Shown piece after piece: positions 10,197-22,805 of a stretch of 64,000 nt of DNA. Each line of letters begins with the position of its first letter. Position 1 is the stretch's first letter. The DNA is taken from positions 8,416,157-8,480,156 of the forward strand of contig OU015566.1 of assembly GCA_907165135.1 (NCBI GenBank), written 5' to 3'. The position numbers were made by a program, and so were the translations under genes. The stretch comes from Oikopleura dioica. Lineage: Eukaryota; Chordata; Appendicularia; Copelata; Oikopleuridae. A model generated the notes under the pieces. The model was given only the letters and a program-made list of their open reading frames with translations, searched no databases and was not told the DNA's origin.

Positions 10197-13100
10197 ATGA
10201 TGTCAATTATTGACTACAGATATCAGAGTTCTCATAAAAAGCCTTTCCAGTCCTCATATCAATTCAATTTCAACAAGAACAAAACACACAACCCAAACAA
10301 ATCAGCTCGCGAACAACTGTTAGAGCAAGCCCACCGGGAGTATCAAAACTGCGACTATGTTAGCGCTGAAATTCACTGCAGACAGGTACTATCTTTCCTC
10401 TCATCTTTCCTTTCAAGCCTTGTTTAGGTGTATCAAACAGACCCTCAATCACCCGCTGTGCTGCTTCTGCTGAGTTCGATTTATTTCCAAAAGCGGTTGC
10501 TTGACGATTCGGCCTACTTTTCCCGCGAGGCGATAAGAGTCAACCCCACCCTTGCCGAAGCCTATAGTAATTTGGGCAATGTTCACAAAGAACAAGGCGA
10601 TGTCCAACAAGCGCTAGAATTCTACAAATATGCAGTTAGCCTCAAACCTGACTTCATAGACGGGTAAGCTCAGCACAACAGGGCGGCTGTACTAGACCCA
10701 AGCTTATCGGGAAACTTTAGATGGCTGCCATCGCCTAGGGGCGTGAGGCCGCGGTTGCTTTTAACCTCGGTTAAGTTTCGCAATTAAGAAATATTCCCAA
10801 GCTTATGAGTACCCATCTGTTTTCGGAAAGCAAGAACATTCTTGCTTGATTTCACTTCGCAATTAATCATTAATCTCTAGCTATGTGAACTTGGCTGCTG
10901 CTCTGACCTCGATCCAGGACTACGAAGGCGCGATTAAAGCTCACATGGAAGCCCTGCAGATAAACCCAAATTTGTATGGGGTCCGTTCGGACCTCGGGAA
11001 CATCTTCAAGTCCTTAGGGCGACTTGAGGAGGCCGAAGTACGTACCCGTCCGCAAATTACATCTCCCGTACCCACCCTACCCAATCTCTATCGGCCGTAA
11101 TGCGCGTGTTCTCTCTCTGTGCGGCTTAACACTCCTCAATTATCATGAAAGCTATTCCACGCCTGAGAGAGCTATTTGCATGAGCCGATAGTGGATGATG
11201 TTGGCTACTCAGGGCGTAAGCAGAAACATAACTCAAGTGGCCACTTTAGGAATCTTGATTATTTTAGCAACAAGGCCTTCGGTAATCCCGCTGGCTCGAT
11301 GCACGGAGCGGTCTCTTCCGCCTATCCCCGGCAGAGTTTTAAGGTTAAGGGTTATTAACCTAGCTATCCGCAGGCGTTGTTCAGTTTGCCCTGAGGCGTG
11401 TGCGCGTTTATCGGGACACACAGAGCGTCTGCGGACAGCCGCTTAGACGCGACTAAAGCACTCTCTTGATGGCCAATTTCCCAGCCGCAGCAGGGTTCAA
11501 TTGAAGCACTGAAGGAGAGTGTGTCCAATTCCTTCCAAGTCGTCCGCAACACGCGTCTCTCTCGCAGTGAGAGACGTGGGACATGTGGCTTGTGAAGTGC
11601 GCATAATCGGCGATTAGGATTGACTAGGTGTTCTAGTTTTTCAAATGGCCAAGTATCTTTCCTCACACTCGCTACCCGGTTAGCCCTACGGGTAATTCAA
11701 CAGTGCTACAAAAATTTAGAGGACGAAGAGAATCTGGTGATAAATTTCGCGTTTTATCGTCATCAAATCATATACAAGAAAGTTATTGCTTGTTTAGTTT
11801 TCTAAACAAGGCAGTTAAATTTTTATAAAAATATTTATTCATTCATCCAGATCATCTTTTGTCTCTCTAAAAACATTACTCTCAGGGTCAACCACTTAGC
11901 TCGTCGACGGCAAAATACTTCTCCATTTGGACCATTCCGTGCTCGGCCAGCATATTTTCATCTTTTGCCGTTTTCGATTTCAAAAGGCAATTCTCTTAAT
12001 CCCAGAGTAACCGCCCTTCTCACCGAGTTGCCTCTTGCTCAGGCGATCTACATGTCACGCCACATGTCATCTCACATGTCAGCTTTTGACATCGCCCTAA
12101 CAGGAGTTAGCTTTGTCTCCATCCCGCAACAACATCTTCTCTATTCTATTTTTGAAGTTGAGGAACTGAACTATCACCATCGGCATTTCTGTTGGTGATC
12201 TTTTCCGCGCTTCATAGGTCGACGAAGCCAAATGCCAAGAAGCAGCAACGACTAGGGACACGACGATTTACCACAAGTGGTACATAAAACTGGGTCGGGC
12301 TAGTCTAGGAACCGCTTTCAATTTTCAGAAATAAGCCAACCAAACGATATGCAAGAATCAAAATAGCGAAATCCAGCGCCATAATTGCGAATTAATAACT
12401 TTAGGACATCACAAATTTCCGCAAAGAATAAGGATTAAGGGGTAACGTCGGCCGCGCACAGGCCCTCGGGAAGAACCAGCTCACAGCGCGACATTATCAT
12501 GCGAACTCACACGGATGTGCACGGGGAGTTTTGTCGCGCATATGCCACTGACGCTTTCAGTTGGACTTGCAGGCGCTCCTCATCCGTTTTAGTCATTTCT
12601 CACGCTCAGCCCTAACAATGTTTTCTTAGGAATGCTACCAGAAAGCTATCCAGTGTAATCCAAACTTCGCAGTTGCTTACAGTAACTTGGGCTGCGTTTA
12701 CAACCAGCGCGGCGACATTTGGTTAGCAATTCACAACTTTGAAAAGGCAGTCAAACTCGACTCTACGTTCTTGGATGCGTTTATCAACCTTGGAAACATG
12801 TTCAAAGAAGCTCGAATCTTTGACAGAGCAGTCAATGCATATCAACGAGCTCTAGCTCTCAATCACCAACACGCTGTTGTTCATGGGAACCTTGCGTCAG
12901 TCTACTACGAACAAAGTAGACTTGATCTTGCGATTGAAACTTACAGAATAGCCATCAGGCTTCAGGTAAATCCTTCGAAATCCTCGTGTAGAAACAAGCC
13001 TTTCTTTCCAGCCAAACTTCCCAGACGCATATTGCAACCTTGCTAATGCACTGAAAGACCGCCTTTTGGTCTCCGAAGCCGAAAGCTGCTACGAACAAGC

Positions 13101-15444
13101 TTTGAAGCTCCACCCAGAACATGCTGACTCGCTCAACAATTTGGCGAATATCAAACGAGAACAAAACAGAATTCACGAGGCGATGGAGCTATACCAACGC
13201 GCACTCAAGGCCAAACCAGATTTCCCAGCTGCTCATTCCAATCTTGCGAGCATTCTTCAGCAGCAAGGTCGACATCATGAAGCAATCGAGCATTACAAAC
13301 AGGCTATTAGGATTTTCCCTCAGGTTAGTTGATATTTTTGCGTTTCCACCATTTTATTTATTTATGTGGCTAACTTTGTTTCAGTTTGCTGATGCCTATT
13401 CGAACATGGGCAACACATATAAGGAAATGGCTCGGAATCAAGAAGCGATCCAGTGCTACCAATCAGCCATTTCAATCAATCCTAACTTCGCCGACGCATT
13501 TTCCAATCTTGCATCACTTCACAAAGATTGTGGTAACACCGCCGAAGCTATTCAGTACTTCGATTTTGCGCTGCGCATTCGACCCAACTTCCCCGAAGCA
13601 TTTTGTGCTCGCGCTCATTGTCACCAGTACATTTGCGATTGGAACGATTTCAATTCACGCAACGTCAAGATCGTTGAAATTGTCGACGAGCAGTTGAAAA
13701 AGGCACGTCTTCCGTCTGTCCACCCACATCACTCCATGCTTTACCCTCTGTCTCATCATCAACGAAAGGCGATCGCTGGCAAGCACGCTCAATACTGTAA
13801 AGACAAGGTCGCATTGTACCAGCGCCCTCCAACCAAATTCGCCCCTCGACTCGGCAACAGGAGAATAAAAATTGGTTACGTCTCATCTGACTTTGGCAAT
13901 CATCCCACCGCGCATCTTATGCAGTCCATTCCGGGTATGCATGACAGTAACAATGTAGAAGTCTTCTGCTATGCATTGACACCCGACGACGGCACTACAT
14001 ACTTCAAGAAGATCAGCTCCGAAGCAGAACATTTCACAGATCTTTCACAGTACATTGACACCGCCCAGGCGGCGGACAAAATCAAAGCAGATGGAATCGA
14101 CATTCTGCTGAACATGAACGGATACACTAAGGGAGCGCGAAACGAAATTTTCGCTCTCCGACCAGCGCCCATTCAGGTGATGTGGCTCGGTTATCCAGGA
14201 ACTTCTGGCGCTGACTTCATGGACTACATTCTCACCGATGACCAAACCTCACCCGTCTCGTTGGTTGAGCAGTACTCAGAAAAACTCGCTTATATGGACC
14301 GAACATTTTTTATTGGCGATCACGCACAGATGTTTGCCCACATGGAACGAAAGATTCTTCTCTCTAATGGCCGCTCAACTACCGCGATGATTAACTACCA
14401 AGATCCCGAGACCCTTGCCCAGCTGATGGGCTGCATGTGCCTTCAAATGGAAGAAAACTACAAAAGCGAGGATGACGCGCTGAACTACGTTTCTAATGAG
14501 TTAGCCGAATACGCTGCTCTGGATGAAAATCACGACACATCGATAGCTCTTCAAAACATGGTCATCAAAGGGCAACAATGTCTTCAAATCGGCGACATCA
14601 AAATAGTCAACGGACTAAATCTCGGTGCATTTGAGCCCCAAGCTTCGCAAGGCGAAGCAAAAGTCCTCAATGCTGTGTACACAAGTAGAAGACAATACGG
14701 ACTTCCAGACGATGCCATTGTTTACTGCAACTTCAACCAACTCTACAAGCTTGACCCGAACACGATGAGTGCTTGGTGTAATATTCTCAAAAAAGTTCCC
14801 GATGCCGTTATTTGGCTTCTCCGATTCCCCGCTCTTGGAGAGCGTTACGTACATGATTGGTGCTGGCGGTAAGACCACCCACATCGCGTTAAATTATTCA
14901 ATTTTAAATTTTAGCCATCACAATATTCCTAAAGAGAGGATAATTTTCTCCCCCGTCGCCGCTAAAGAAGAGCACGTTAGGCGAGGCCAACTCGCAGACG
15001 TCTGTCTTGACACTCCTCTCTGTAAGTTTATCTCGCCTAACCTGACGCTAGTTATTAATTTAGGCAACGGACACACAACTGGTATGGACGTCTTGTGGGC
15101 AGGCTGCCCGATGGTCACGCTCCCGCTTGAATCGTTCGCTTCCCGTGTTGCTTCCAGTCAGATGAAGACTCTCGGCCTCAGTGAGCTCATTGCGGATGAT
15201 TACTCTTCATATGAATCTATCGCTATCAGACTCGGAAACGATGTAGACTACAGAAGATCTATTCGGTAAGATCCCAGGGAATTATTTATTTCCTAACATT
15301 CTCTTTAGTTCGAGATTATATAATTTCCGTATGAGTTCACGACTTTTCTCTGTGAAAGACTACGCAAGTTCGATGGAACGGGTCTACCGAAAGATGATGG
15401 ATCGCTTTAATGAAGGCCAACAACCTGAGCATCTGCTCGATTAA
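10197..15444 (+). CDS. OGT: O-linked N-acetylglucosaminyltransferase (O-GlcNAc transferase)
   Basis: Nucleocytoplasmic OGT transfers GlcNAc from UDP-GlcNAc to Ser/Thr. The N-terminal half is an array of about a dozen TPRs ([29 protein letters not shown] and others) starting after [14 protein letters not shown]. The catalytic half keeps [50 protein letters not shown] and [12 protein letters not shown], i.e. the conserved active-site and UDP-binding positions. The end is [17 protein letters not shown]. Most introns are short. One between TPR exons (11038-12629) is 1.6 kb, and another near 10664-10880 is about 0.2 kb. The ATG pair at 10197/10200 is chosen because the following residues lead straight into the first TPR; an upstream exon around 9945-10090 is possible. 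Confidence 0.95.
11038..12629 (+). other. unusually long OGT intron (1.6 kb)
   Basis: The donor follows GRLEEAE and the acceptor (ttttcttag) precedes [10 protein letters not shown], phase 0 on both sides. The intron holds a small GC-rich palindromic zone (about 11425-11450 and 11548-11580). It also has three copies of ACATGTCA at 12050, 12062 and 12074, exactly 12 bp apart. I see no transposase or conserved ORF. In a genome where neighbouring introns are 40-60 bp, this suggests retained regulatory sequence or an old insertion. Confidence 0.6.
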
Positions 15445-16614
15445 CTTGAAACTAAACTAAAAGTTTTGCCTCTTTTATCAACTTGCCTTAAACTACTACC
15501 AGTTAAACAAACAATATTTGTGTGATCGCCTATCCGCGATGGGAAGCATCTCAACCCTTGGACGTTCCTCACGGCGTGATGGCTAGAATGGGGTTTACTC
15601 ATTTGTACATCTGAAAATATCTGCATATTTAACAGTGATTCAAAACCGTGGCTAAATCATTATCGTAACTACTGTGTTCATCGAAGGGTCTCTGCATACT
15701 ACTTTAAATTTATCAAATAAATGATTTGCCCAATAACTTCCTCTTTGATTCGTTTATGCAGGAGTAGATGATAAAGAATTCATGACCAAGTTGATGCAGT
15801 TTTATTCAGCAGCAGGTCGAGTTCATTCCAAATGAATACTAGTCTAGCCAGGATCACCCTTGGTCTTACTGTCAGGATCAATATTTTCCGTCAATATTCC
15901 AATTATAAGATTGACCATTTGATAAAACTGTCCCTATTGATGACAACGTTTGTGACGAGACCCAGGGGATCGGCTTTAATCAAATTAAAATAAAACAAAG
16001 GCTTGGGTTCAAGTCGATTGATAGCCTTTACTGACTTCCGAATGTCAGTTGCGAATCGTAAGTTTTCGATGTGTCGAACAAGAACTTAATAACGATCAGA
16101 TATTTTTGGCCGGAATTTTTATATCAAAATGAGGGTCAAGATAGAAGTCGCCTTTCACCCTACAAAACCTGGCAGTTTATCCTAGCATGATCCCGTGGGT
16201 TGTACATTCTGACCCATATAATAGGGTCCATATTGGAAGCTGTAAACTATTTATCGAAGTTTGAATATATTGACCAGAAAGGGAGTCGATAAATTTACAT
16301 GAATTGTCAAAATTAAATTTGGAATAAGTGTTTAGGTATCGATTTTCAACAAAATCGTCATCCTTTGCGTGTGTGTGTATTATTGACGAAGGGAGACTCG
16401 CCTGAGGGCGCCGCCTGCATTGCCAAGAGACAGATTCAGAAAAAGGAAAGACTCAAGGAAATCATCTACGAAACACTCGAACTGTATTTGCATCACAACA
16501 CTACAGTAACTAAAGGCAGACAGAGAGATCTATATATTTCGAAGGAAATCCAAGGGGAGAGAAGAAATCAACGAGGACCACTCGCACTAGAACATAAGAC
16601 AATCTTTTGAAAAG
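15445..16614. other. intergenic region OGT / SNAP-25
   Basis: AT-rich and without a supported gene. The end (about 16560-16614) is presumably the SNAP-25 leader. I see no repeat or RNA gene. Confidence 0.4.
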
Positions 16615-18095
16615 ATGACGTCCGATCAAGAAGCTATGACTATGCGAGCTAACCAGGTTTGATTTTTTAAAGAATTTTACCCAGATTTTCTTCAAAATCT
16701 TTATTCAAATCGAATGATAGTACGACGAAAGATTTTTTTATCAACCAAAAAATTTCAACAAAGTTCTTTAATCCATTCAAAATAAGACCATAAAACATTC
16801 ATATTGCTCAACCATATGTTGAACCGACCTTCAAAATAGTTTTCGATTAAAAATTCATGGAGTAATTCAATATTTTTCAATGGTAACTCTTTCAATATTC
16901 AATTAAAGCTCACGGATGAGTCCTTGGACGCAACCAGGAGAATGGTGGCTCAAATGGAAGAATGTCAGGATTATGGCATCAGAACTCTGGTAGCACTTGA
17001 TGAGCAGGGCGAACAACTGGAACGTATAGAAGATGGTAAGTGAATAATGCTGGAAATCTTACAGTAAGGCCTTTACTGTCTCCCAAAATCTCGATTAGCC
17101 TGATTTCATGAAACCGCACTTTGAACTCCTCATTATCCGTCTTTTCTAAATGCTCTTTCTAGCTATGAATACGGTAAATAAAGACATGCGCGATGCAGAA
17201 AAGAACCTGGCTGGTCTGGAGAAATGTTGCGGTCTATGTGCGTGTCCTTGGCAAAAGGTCAGAATTCGAACTCTTTCGACTTACTAATTTATTATTAATA
17301 AAGGGGAAAACACCTCCAAAAGACGACGAATACAAAAGGATCTGGAAGAAGAATCAGGACGGGAAGGTTGTTTCCAGTCAGCCGATGAATGTTGCTGATG
17401 ACAGAAATGCGGTAAGTCAACTTTATTTCGACGTACAAGTATAAGGATACTAAAGTTTTAACATTTGCCAAATTATCGCTATACACCTTGGCGAACGCAG
17501 AGATGACACTAGCATTAATAATTCGGCGGGTTCCGTCAGAAGAAGTGAAAGGAGCACGTCGCACTCATCCTTGTGTCGCTTAATTTATTATTTAGGTAAC
17601 AATCGGCGGACCGATGATAAAGAGAGTCACCAATGATGCACGCGAAGATGAGATGGAGGAAAATCTCGGACAGGTTAGTTTCAGAATATGCAGAATTCTT
17701 CCTGAACTCAGTGAGTTTTCATGTAATTTTTGATGCATGCTTGACAGTGAGCTTTCTCGCATGTCAGCGCGGCAACAGTTTCATTAGCGCGCTCATGTCA
17801 ATATAAAAGGGGATCGATTTCAACAGTCACCCGAGGTACAATTCAATTACAGTATCTAAACACACAAGCGGACGTTATGTTTTTCGTTGAACAAGGAAAA
17901 CGATCCAGGTCGCCTTTATATATCAATATTTAGGTTTCATCATGCATCAACAACCTGAAACATATGGCCTTGGATATGAACAACGAAATCAACTCGCAAA
18001 ACGTTACTGTGGAAAGGCTCAACGCGAAGGTGCACAACAACAACGACCGTATCAAGGCTGCTAACCAGCGTGCTATTACTCTATTGAACAACTAA
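16615..18095 (+). CDS. SNAP25: SNAP-25, synaptosomal SNARE protein
   Basis: Six exons (16615-16656, 16909-17035, 17163-17257, 17304-17411, 17596-17673, 17934-18095) sum to 204 codons, the usual SNAP-25 size. There are two Qb/Qc SNARE helices ([38 protein letters not shown]), joined by a linker with the palmitoylation cluster CCGLCACP. The end is [12 protein letters not shown]. The protein forms the SNARE core with syntaxin and synaptobrevin and drives exocytosis at the plasma membrane. Introns here (about 46-260 bp, several near 200) are longer than in most neighbours, as often for neural genes. Confidence 0.95.
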
Positions 18096-18557
18096 TCTAA
18101 ACAAAGGGACAATACTTATCTTGACAGTATTAAAACTTGTATACTTTATCAGTTCACCAATTTGCCATAACATTCGTATAAGCGTACTTAATGAATCATT
18201 CAGTACGAGCAATAGATAGACTCTGAAAGCCTCTCTCAATACGCGAGATGATATTTTCTCGATAATCGGTATTCAACGTATTACTGTACATATCTTCCTC
18301 GATACGTCAACTCGTATTAATGTGCATATAAGATTACTATATGCATGCTCCTATCATACTCTGCTTTTTCTTCACATTTATTCATATCAAGTCTTTCTTC
18401 AGCTTTTTTATTTGTGAAATATCAGTAAATTATTTGTCAGCAATATTAATAAAAATCTATTTATAAGTTCATATTTTAAACTTATTCATTATTGGGGTCT
18501 ATGGTCGACTTCTTCTCTTCGGGGGTTCTGTTAACATTTCATGAAAAATCAATTTCT

Positions 18558-19095
18558 TTAATTTTGAGGCTTTCTCGCAGCACTTCTTGAGAAAATTCGC
18601 ATGTCTACTAAAGTGAGCTTGATTGACGATGTGAGAGAGGGACCTCTTTTGATGTGTTTGGCTTTTTGAAGCTTCCTTTCTTCGCTGTCTCGGGCAAAAC
18701 GTTGTAGCTTCTCGAGATTGTAGCCTTCATTGTTGAAATGTCAAATTTCACAAACAAGCGTTGAAGCTTACCCGTAACGCAGTTTCCATATGGGAGGCTT
18801 TCCTCTTACGAACGAGCTGATTATCAAGATTAATTAAATAACAAATGCGATGCTACTAAAGTACTCGTTCCTAAATATGCCGTCTCGTAGGAGCGTATGT
18901 TCTCCTCAAGTCGATCGATATCATCGCGGATGTCCTCCGTTTCCCCTGAAAATTGCTTGACAAAGCACTTGCTTGTTGTTACCAACTTTCAAGTGACGCT
19001 TCTAATTTCTGCGTGTCGATGAGCTTGAGCGATGATCCTTGCTCACTCAATTTCAAGGATGCGAATTAACATTCAACAAACTATTCAGTTCTTGA
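18558..19095 (-). CDS. putative coiled-coil protein (approximate exons)
   Basis: On the minus strand several open pieces have charged, helical composition and plausible splice sites. One reads LSEQGSSLKLIDTQKLEAS (about 19050-18990), the next RETEDIRDDIDRLEENIRS (about 18955-18890). A last exon reads YNLEKLQRFARDSEERKLQK and ends ARKPQN before a stop at 18558-18560. The middle junction (around 18870-18790) does not close cleanly by eye, so the start and total length are uncertain. I do not recognise the family; short acidic-basic coiled coils suggest a scaffold or complex subunit. It is divergent from the gene at 19847. Confidence 0.4.
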
Positions 19096-19261
19096 AGAAC
19101 AAAGTCTCAAGCAAAATTAACGATGCGATCCTTTCACATCCCTAGTCATAGTCGTAAAAGGCCCAAAATCGTGAAGGTCACCGAAAAACGAGCGCGCTTT
19201 CGATTCTCTTTTCTTTTGTCAGTTTTAAATTTGGAATTTCGGCCTGCGCCGCTCTGCGCGA

Positions 19262-19290
19262 TTGGCGCTGCCCGGATTATCCAGCGCCAA
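19262..19290. promoter_or_regulatory. inverted pair of E2F-like sites
   Basis: TTGGCGCTG and its exact inverse CAGCGCCAA lie 11 bp apart in a short GC-rich island (19235-19320) between two divergent genes. TTGGCGC resembles an E2F core. It is the only island of this kind in the intergenic stretch 19100-19846, which otherwise holds no supported gene. Confidence 0.35.
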
Positions 19291-19846
19291 GACGCGCGAG
19301 CGCGCTTACTACGACAAGAACATTTATTTCAAATAGCTAGGGCTTCCACGTCTAAAATTATCTCATTAAAACAGTTCTATCCTTATTTGGACAGATTCCT
19401 TTTGTGAAAAGTTATAACACTAATTTCAAAGGCAAAATGCCGTAGAAGTAGCCATATTTGCTATTTGTAATCAAATAAAAAATGCTTTTATTGCAAATTA
19501 TTGATTTTGAAAGACATCTACCCCAGGATCCCCAATCTCAATCTATCGTCCGTCACATGTTCGTGCGCAGCCGTGAGAAAGGAAGTCACGTTACACAAAA
19601 GATAAAAAAAAATCCTTCGTTTGTGAAATTCCGCGCGAGCTACTCATGTTTGACTGGCTTGGTGCCCTCGACCACCCTAATGTCAATCTTGAGCTACTAC
19701 TGCTGGCGGGAGCAACTAGCGCGGAATCTCTATCTCTCAAAAAACGAACACCGAAAATATTATTTTCTTAGTTTTTGTTCGATTCATGTTATAAACAGGG
19801 TGGCGAGAGTTTGCGCGAAAACCAGCGAAAACCTGCATTTGCAAAA

Positions 19847-20550
19847 ATGAGAGATGATGTTCAGCAGCATAATGACGATTCTGGATACTTGTCAGAAGGG
19901 ATTATTACTCCACAAAAGAAACATGCACCACTGGTACGTTTACTTGTGTTACAAGTTGTAAATCGACGTGATATTATGGTACTAAATTGAAATTGTAGGT
20001 GCTTTCAACGGAGCGTAAAAACAAATTGAAGCGAAGGTGCGGGTTTCATAATCGTACGAGTTTAGCATGCCCTTTTCGCATGTTTCTGATAGACGAAGGG
20101 CTTTTCGAAACTCTTGAAAGACTTTTCCTATTACCAGAAGAAAACTCTGAAGATGCTCTGTTCCCCTCTTCCACTCCATCGAAAATCCTCAAAACAGAAT
20201 CGCTGCCACAAACGATTTCAGTGGCAAACTCGAAAGAGATTCCAAAAGTCGACGTTCAAAAGTCTCCGACAAAAGAAGCTCCTAAAGAACGGACCCTTGC
20301 CGACGACTTGGAGAGCATCACGAAGGTCTTCAAGAAGCTCAAAGAGGCCCAGGCAAAGAAGAGAAGCATCAACAGACTTTCTGATTGCCCGCTGCGAAGT
20401 CCGATGAAATTTACGAAGCTCCGGCCTTTTTTGGTTAAGCTCAATGTGAGTTTGAATTTCTAAATATTTTTATTTTTGGGAGTTCTTTTGTTGTTTCAGG
20501 AAATCAACAAAGACACCGTTAGATCCCTATTTGATCAGAGTCAACAATAA
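19847..20550 (+). CDS. hypothetical protein with DSGxxS motif and CDK-like sites
   Basis: Exons 19847-19933, 19999-20445 and 20500-20550 join in frame; a further in-frame 39-bp intron at about 20054-20092 is possible. I recognise no domain. Visible features are DDSGYLSEG near the N-terminus (a DSGxxS motif of the type read by beta-TrCP when phosphorylated), TPQK, SPTK and SPMK (proline-directed kinase sites), a lysine-rich helix (FKKLKEAQAKKR), and a conserved-looking C-terminus MKFTKLRPFLVKL. Together with the E2F-like dyad upstream this hints at a cell-cycle-regulated, degradable protein, which is inference only. First gene of the operon-like series running to DRP1. Confidence 0.6.
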
Positions 20551-20627
20551 TTACAGAATCTCTTCAAAATAAAGCCCTAAATTTACGCGGTTATATTCAG
20601 AATCAAATTGTCAGCATTGTCAGCAGA

Positions 20628-20916
20628 ATGTTGAAGGAAAAGAAATATGGAAGCGCTCTTGAATTTTGCCTCGCAAGTTGGACTCTTGCTGAGAAAATTC
20701 CAAGAGAATGGAACGACGAAATCATGGAAGAAATCGCCTGTGCACCGATGGACTCGATTGTGGATTCGATAGCGAAGATATCGAAAGAAATCGTTCTTTC
20801 AGAAGAGAACTTAGTGAGGTAAGAATAAAAATTTTATTGAAATAAATAAAACTTATTTTAGACTCAAGAAACTGCCAAAATACAAAAACTTCATCGCTGA
20901 AACACTATCTCTTTGA
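20628..20916 (+). CDS. 81-residue hypothetical protein
   Basis: Two exons (20628-20818, 20862-20916) encode a helical, acidic protein (KKYGSALEFCLASWTLAEKI ... LKKLPKYKNFIAETLSL). No domain recognised. It starts 78 bp after the preceding stop, and an acceptor-like AG (attcag, 20600) lies upstream of the ATG, so it is probably a downstream cistron of an operon. The open frame extends a little upstream of the ATG, so a longer form with another 5' exon cannot be excluded. Confidence 0.55.
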
Positions 20917-21120
20917 AAAAGCTTCAAAATAAAAATAAATTCACAACCTTCAAGTTTCACGGGAATAAAAATTCAATTGAATTTCGCGCAAAATCGCAGA
21001 GCGTTGATTGGGCCAGAATTTTCTCCAGATCGAACCACTTTTTGAGAGAAAGAAAGAAAAAAATATGGAAGAATGAACTAATCGCTTTACAATTCAAATT
21101 CTGGAAAATAAGAAGAAAGA

Positions 21121-21930
21121 ATGGGATTCGATTTTGCGCTGGTTATTGACTTTGAAGCATCGTGTTATGGTCCGGGAGATATTCCTCCGAAAGGATGGAA
21201 GGTTTTGGTGCAATATTTTACAAGTTAATGAATTTTTCTTTAGCATGAACTTTTTTTGCACCAAATTTCTTGTCAGAAATCACAGAATTCCCCGCTGTTC
21301 TCGTAAACTTATCAACTGGAGAAAACGTGGCCGAATTTCATGAATTCGTTCGCCCAACAGAACATCCAGAACTCACGGATTTCTGCAAGAAACTCACACA
21401 TTTGGAAAAAAAAGATTTGTCAGTTGAAAAGTCGCTGCAAGAAGTAATGGTAGACTTTGCTCTTTGGGCAAGAGATGTTCAAAGGGAACATGATTTGTAT
21501 TTCTACACACCGAAAGGTAATGAAAAATACATCGAAAATGCTAAAAGTATATTCAGATGTAAAAGTAAACAAAGATTCTACGAAAAGAATCTGCTGTATC
21601 TGCACCTGGACAGACTGGGACATTTCAACTCAACTTTTAAACGAAACGAAACGCAAAAAGATCGAAATTCCTGAAATCCTCAAATCTTGGGTCGATCTGC
21701 GTTCTGTTTCCCGAGTCTACTTACAATCAGTAAAGAAGAAAATGGGGCATATTCCCGTGCTTCGAAAGCTCTTCAAAGTTTTGAAAATGGACTGGGAAGG
21801 AAAGCATCATTCGGGAATCGACGATGCTAGAAATACGGCGAGGTTGACGGTCAAAATGGCCGCGAATTTGAAGATAACGCGAACCCTTGGAGTTGTTGGG
21901 AGAATCGCTGGAGATCCGTATAGATTCTAA
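21121..21930 (+). CDS. ERI-type 3'-5' exoribonuclease (DEDDh)
   Basis: Exons 21121-21223, 21277-21516 and 21557-21930 sum to 239 codons. The DEDDh motifs are visible: VIDFEASC (first Asp and Glu), CTWTDWDIS (second Asp region) and HHSGIDDARNTARL (His and last Asp). EFPAVLVNL follows the first motif as in ERI1/ERI2/ERI3. Such enzymes trim 3' ends of histone mRNA, 5.8S rRNA or small RNAs. There is no SAP domain, so it is closer to ERI2/ERI3-like single-domain proteins. Third gene of the same-strand series; the next start is 110 bp downstream. Confidence 0.85.
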
Positions 21931-22039
21931 ATAATTTGACACTGCTTGATTTCCTCACTTACTTTTGCAAATAAACATTTACCAGTTTCCATCCTGACAA
22001 AAAGTTGAATTCATGAAACTGAGTTGATGCGTCCCTAGA

Positions 22040-22587
22040 ATGCGTTTTTCCATTCCAGGAAAATTACGGCACTCGATTCGGCTCGCCAGTTCCTCGGGTA
22101 GTTCTTCGATCAAGCCCGGGACGAAGCTGCGCGATTGGAGCGGCAGATTTATTCTCAGCGCTCTTGCTGGCTTCTATTCCTATGAATTGTATCATTTCTC
22201 CATCTCGAAGAGTGAAATGGAGTGTCCCTACAGAATGCCGGATTTGGCAGAGTATATTATCACTAATTCGTCGGTTGATTGGGGAAAGATTGTTTATAAA
22301 ACGGATGGGAGCTTTGGACAGCGAAGGAAAGTCTCTCAAATTATGTGATTACAATTTGAGATTTCATATAAGAATATCTCATTTTGAGTTCTCTAAAAGT
22401 CCTTTAAATCCCGACGAGCAAGAACTCTTCCATTCCGTTACCTCAAAAATAAAGTCTCGTTTGGCAGAAGTCTACCCAAATCGCGACATTATCTTCGTCC
22501 CGACGTTTATGGGAAATAAACCTGAAGAAAACGTCGACATCTTCGATTTATTCGTCATTTTTGACCCTCAAAATTACAAGTCCGATG
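22040..22587 (+). pseudogene. 5' part of a host gene split by the retroelement
   Basis: Exons 22040-22344 and 22400-22587 encode an Arg-rich N-terminus (possible mitochondrial presequence), then a hydrophobic segment (SGRFILSALAGFYSYELYHF) and FVPTFMGNKPEENVDIFDLF. The frame breaks off at FDPQNYKSDV where the element begins. Joined to 40914 the frame continues without loss as V-ANKIRRFLFS, so both halves are one gene. An AG (22037-22038) sits one base before the ATG, as expected for a trans-spliced operon gene. I do not recognise the protein. In this haplotype the gene should be inactive unless the element is removed. Confidence 0.75.
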
Positions 22588-22633
22588 TAATCATAAAAGA
22601 CGAAAAATCAATAGATGCAAATATAAGCGCAAG
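22588..22633. repeat. repeat B, terminal copy (46 bp)
   Basis: Forty-six bases from taatcataaaagacg to taagcgcaag, identical to 23050-23095. This copy forms the left end of the element against host sequence; similarity stops right after it. Confidence 0.9.
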
Positions 22634-22805
22634 CGTAACGTCTTCTATGATATGTACGGGTACCGTATGTGGCAGGAAGCAGACCTAACCACCGGTGAAA
22701 GAGATACTGGTTTGCAGGACCAGGGAGGTCGGACTGGAATCTGACTCGGGGTCACCCCCATGACACACCCGGGACAGAACGCCCTGGGGGACGGAGGGAG
22801 GGGTC

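Noticed and set aside
13121-14872. The 583-codon frame as a complete gene
   Set aside because: It is the large OGT catalytic exon read through an upstream intron in the wrong frame.
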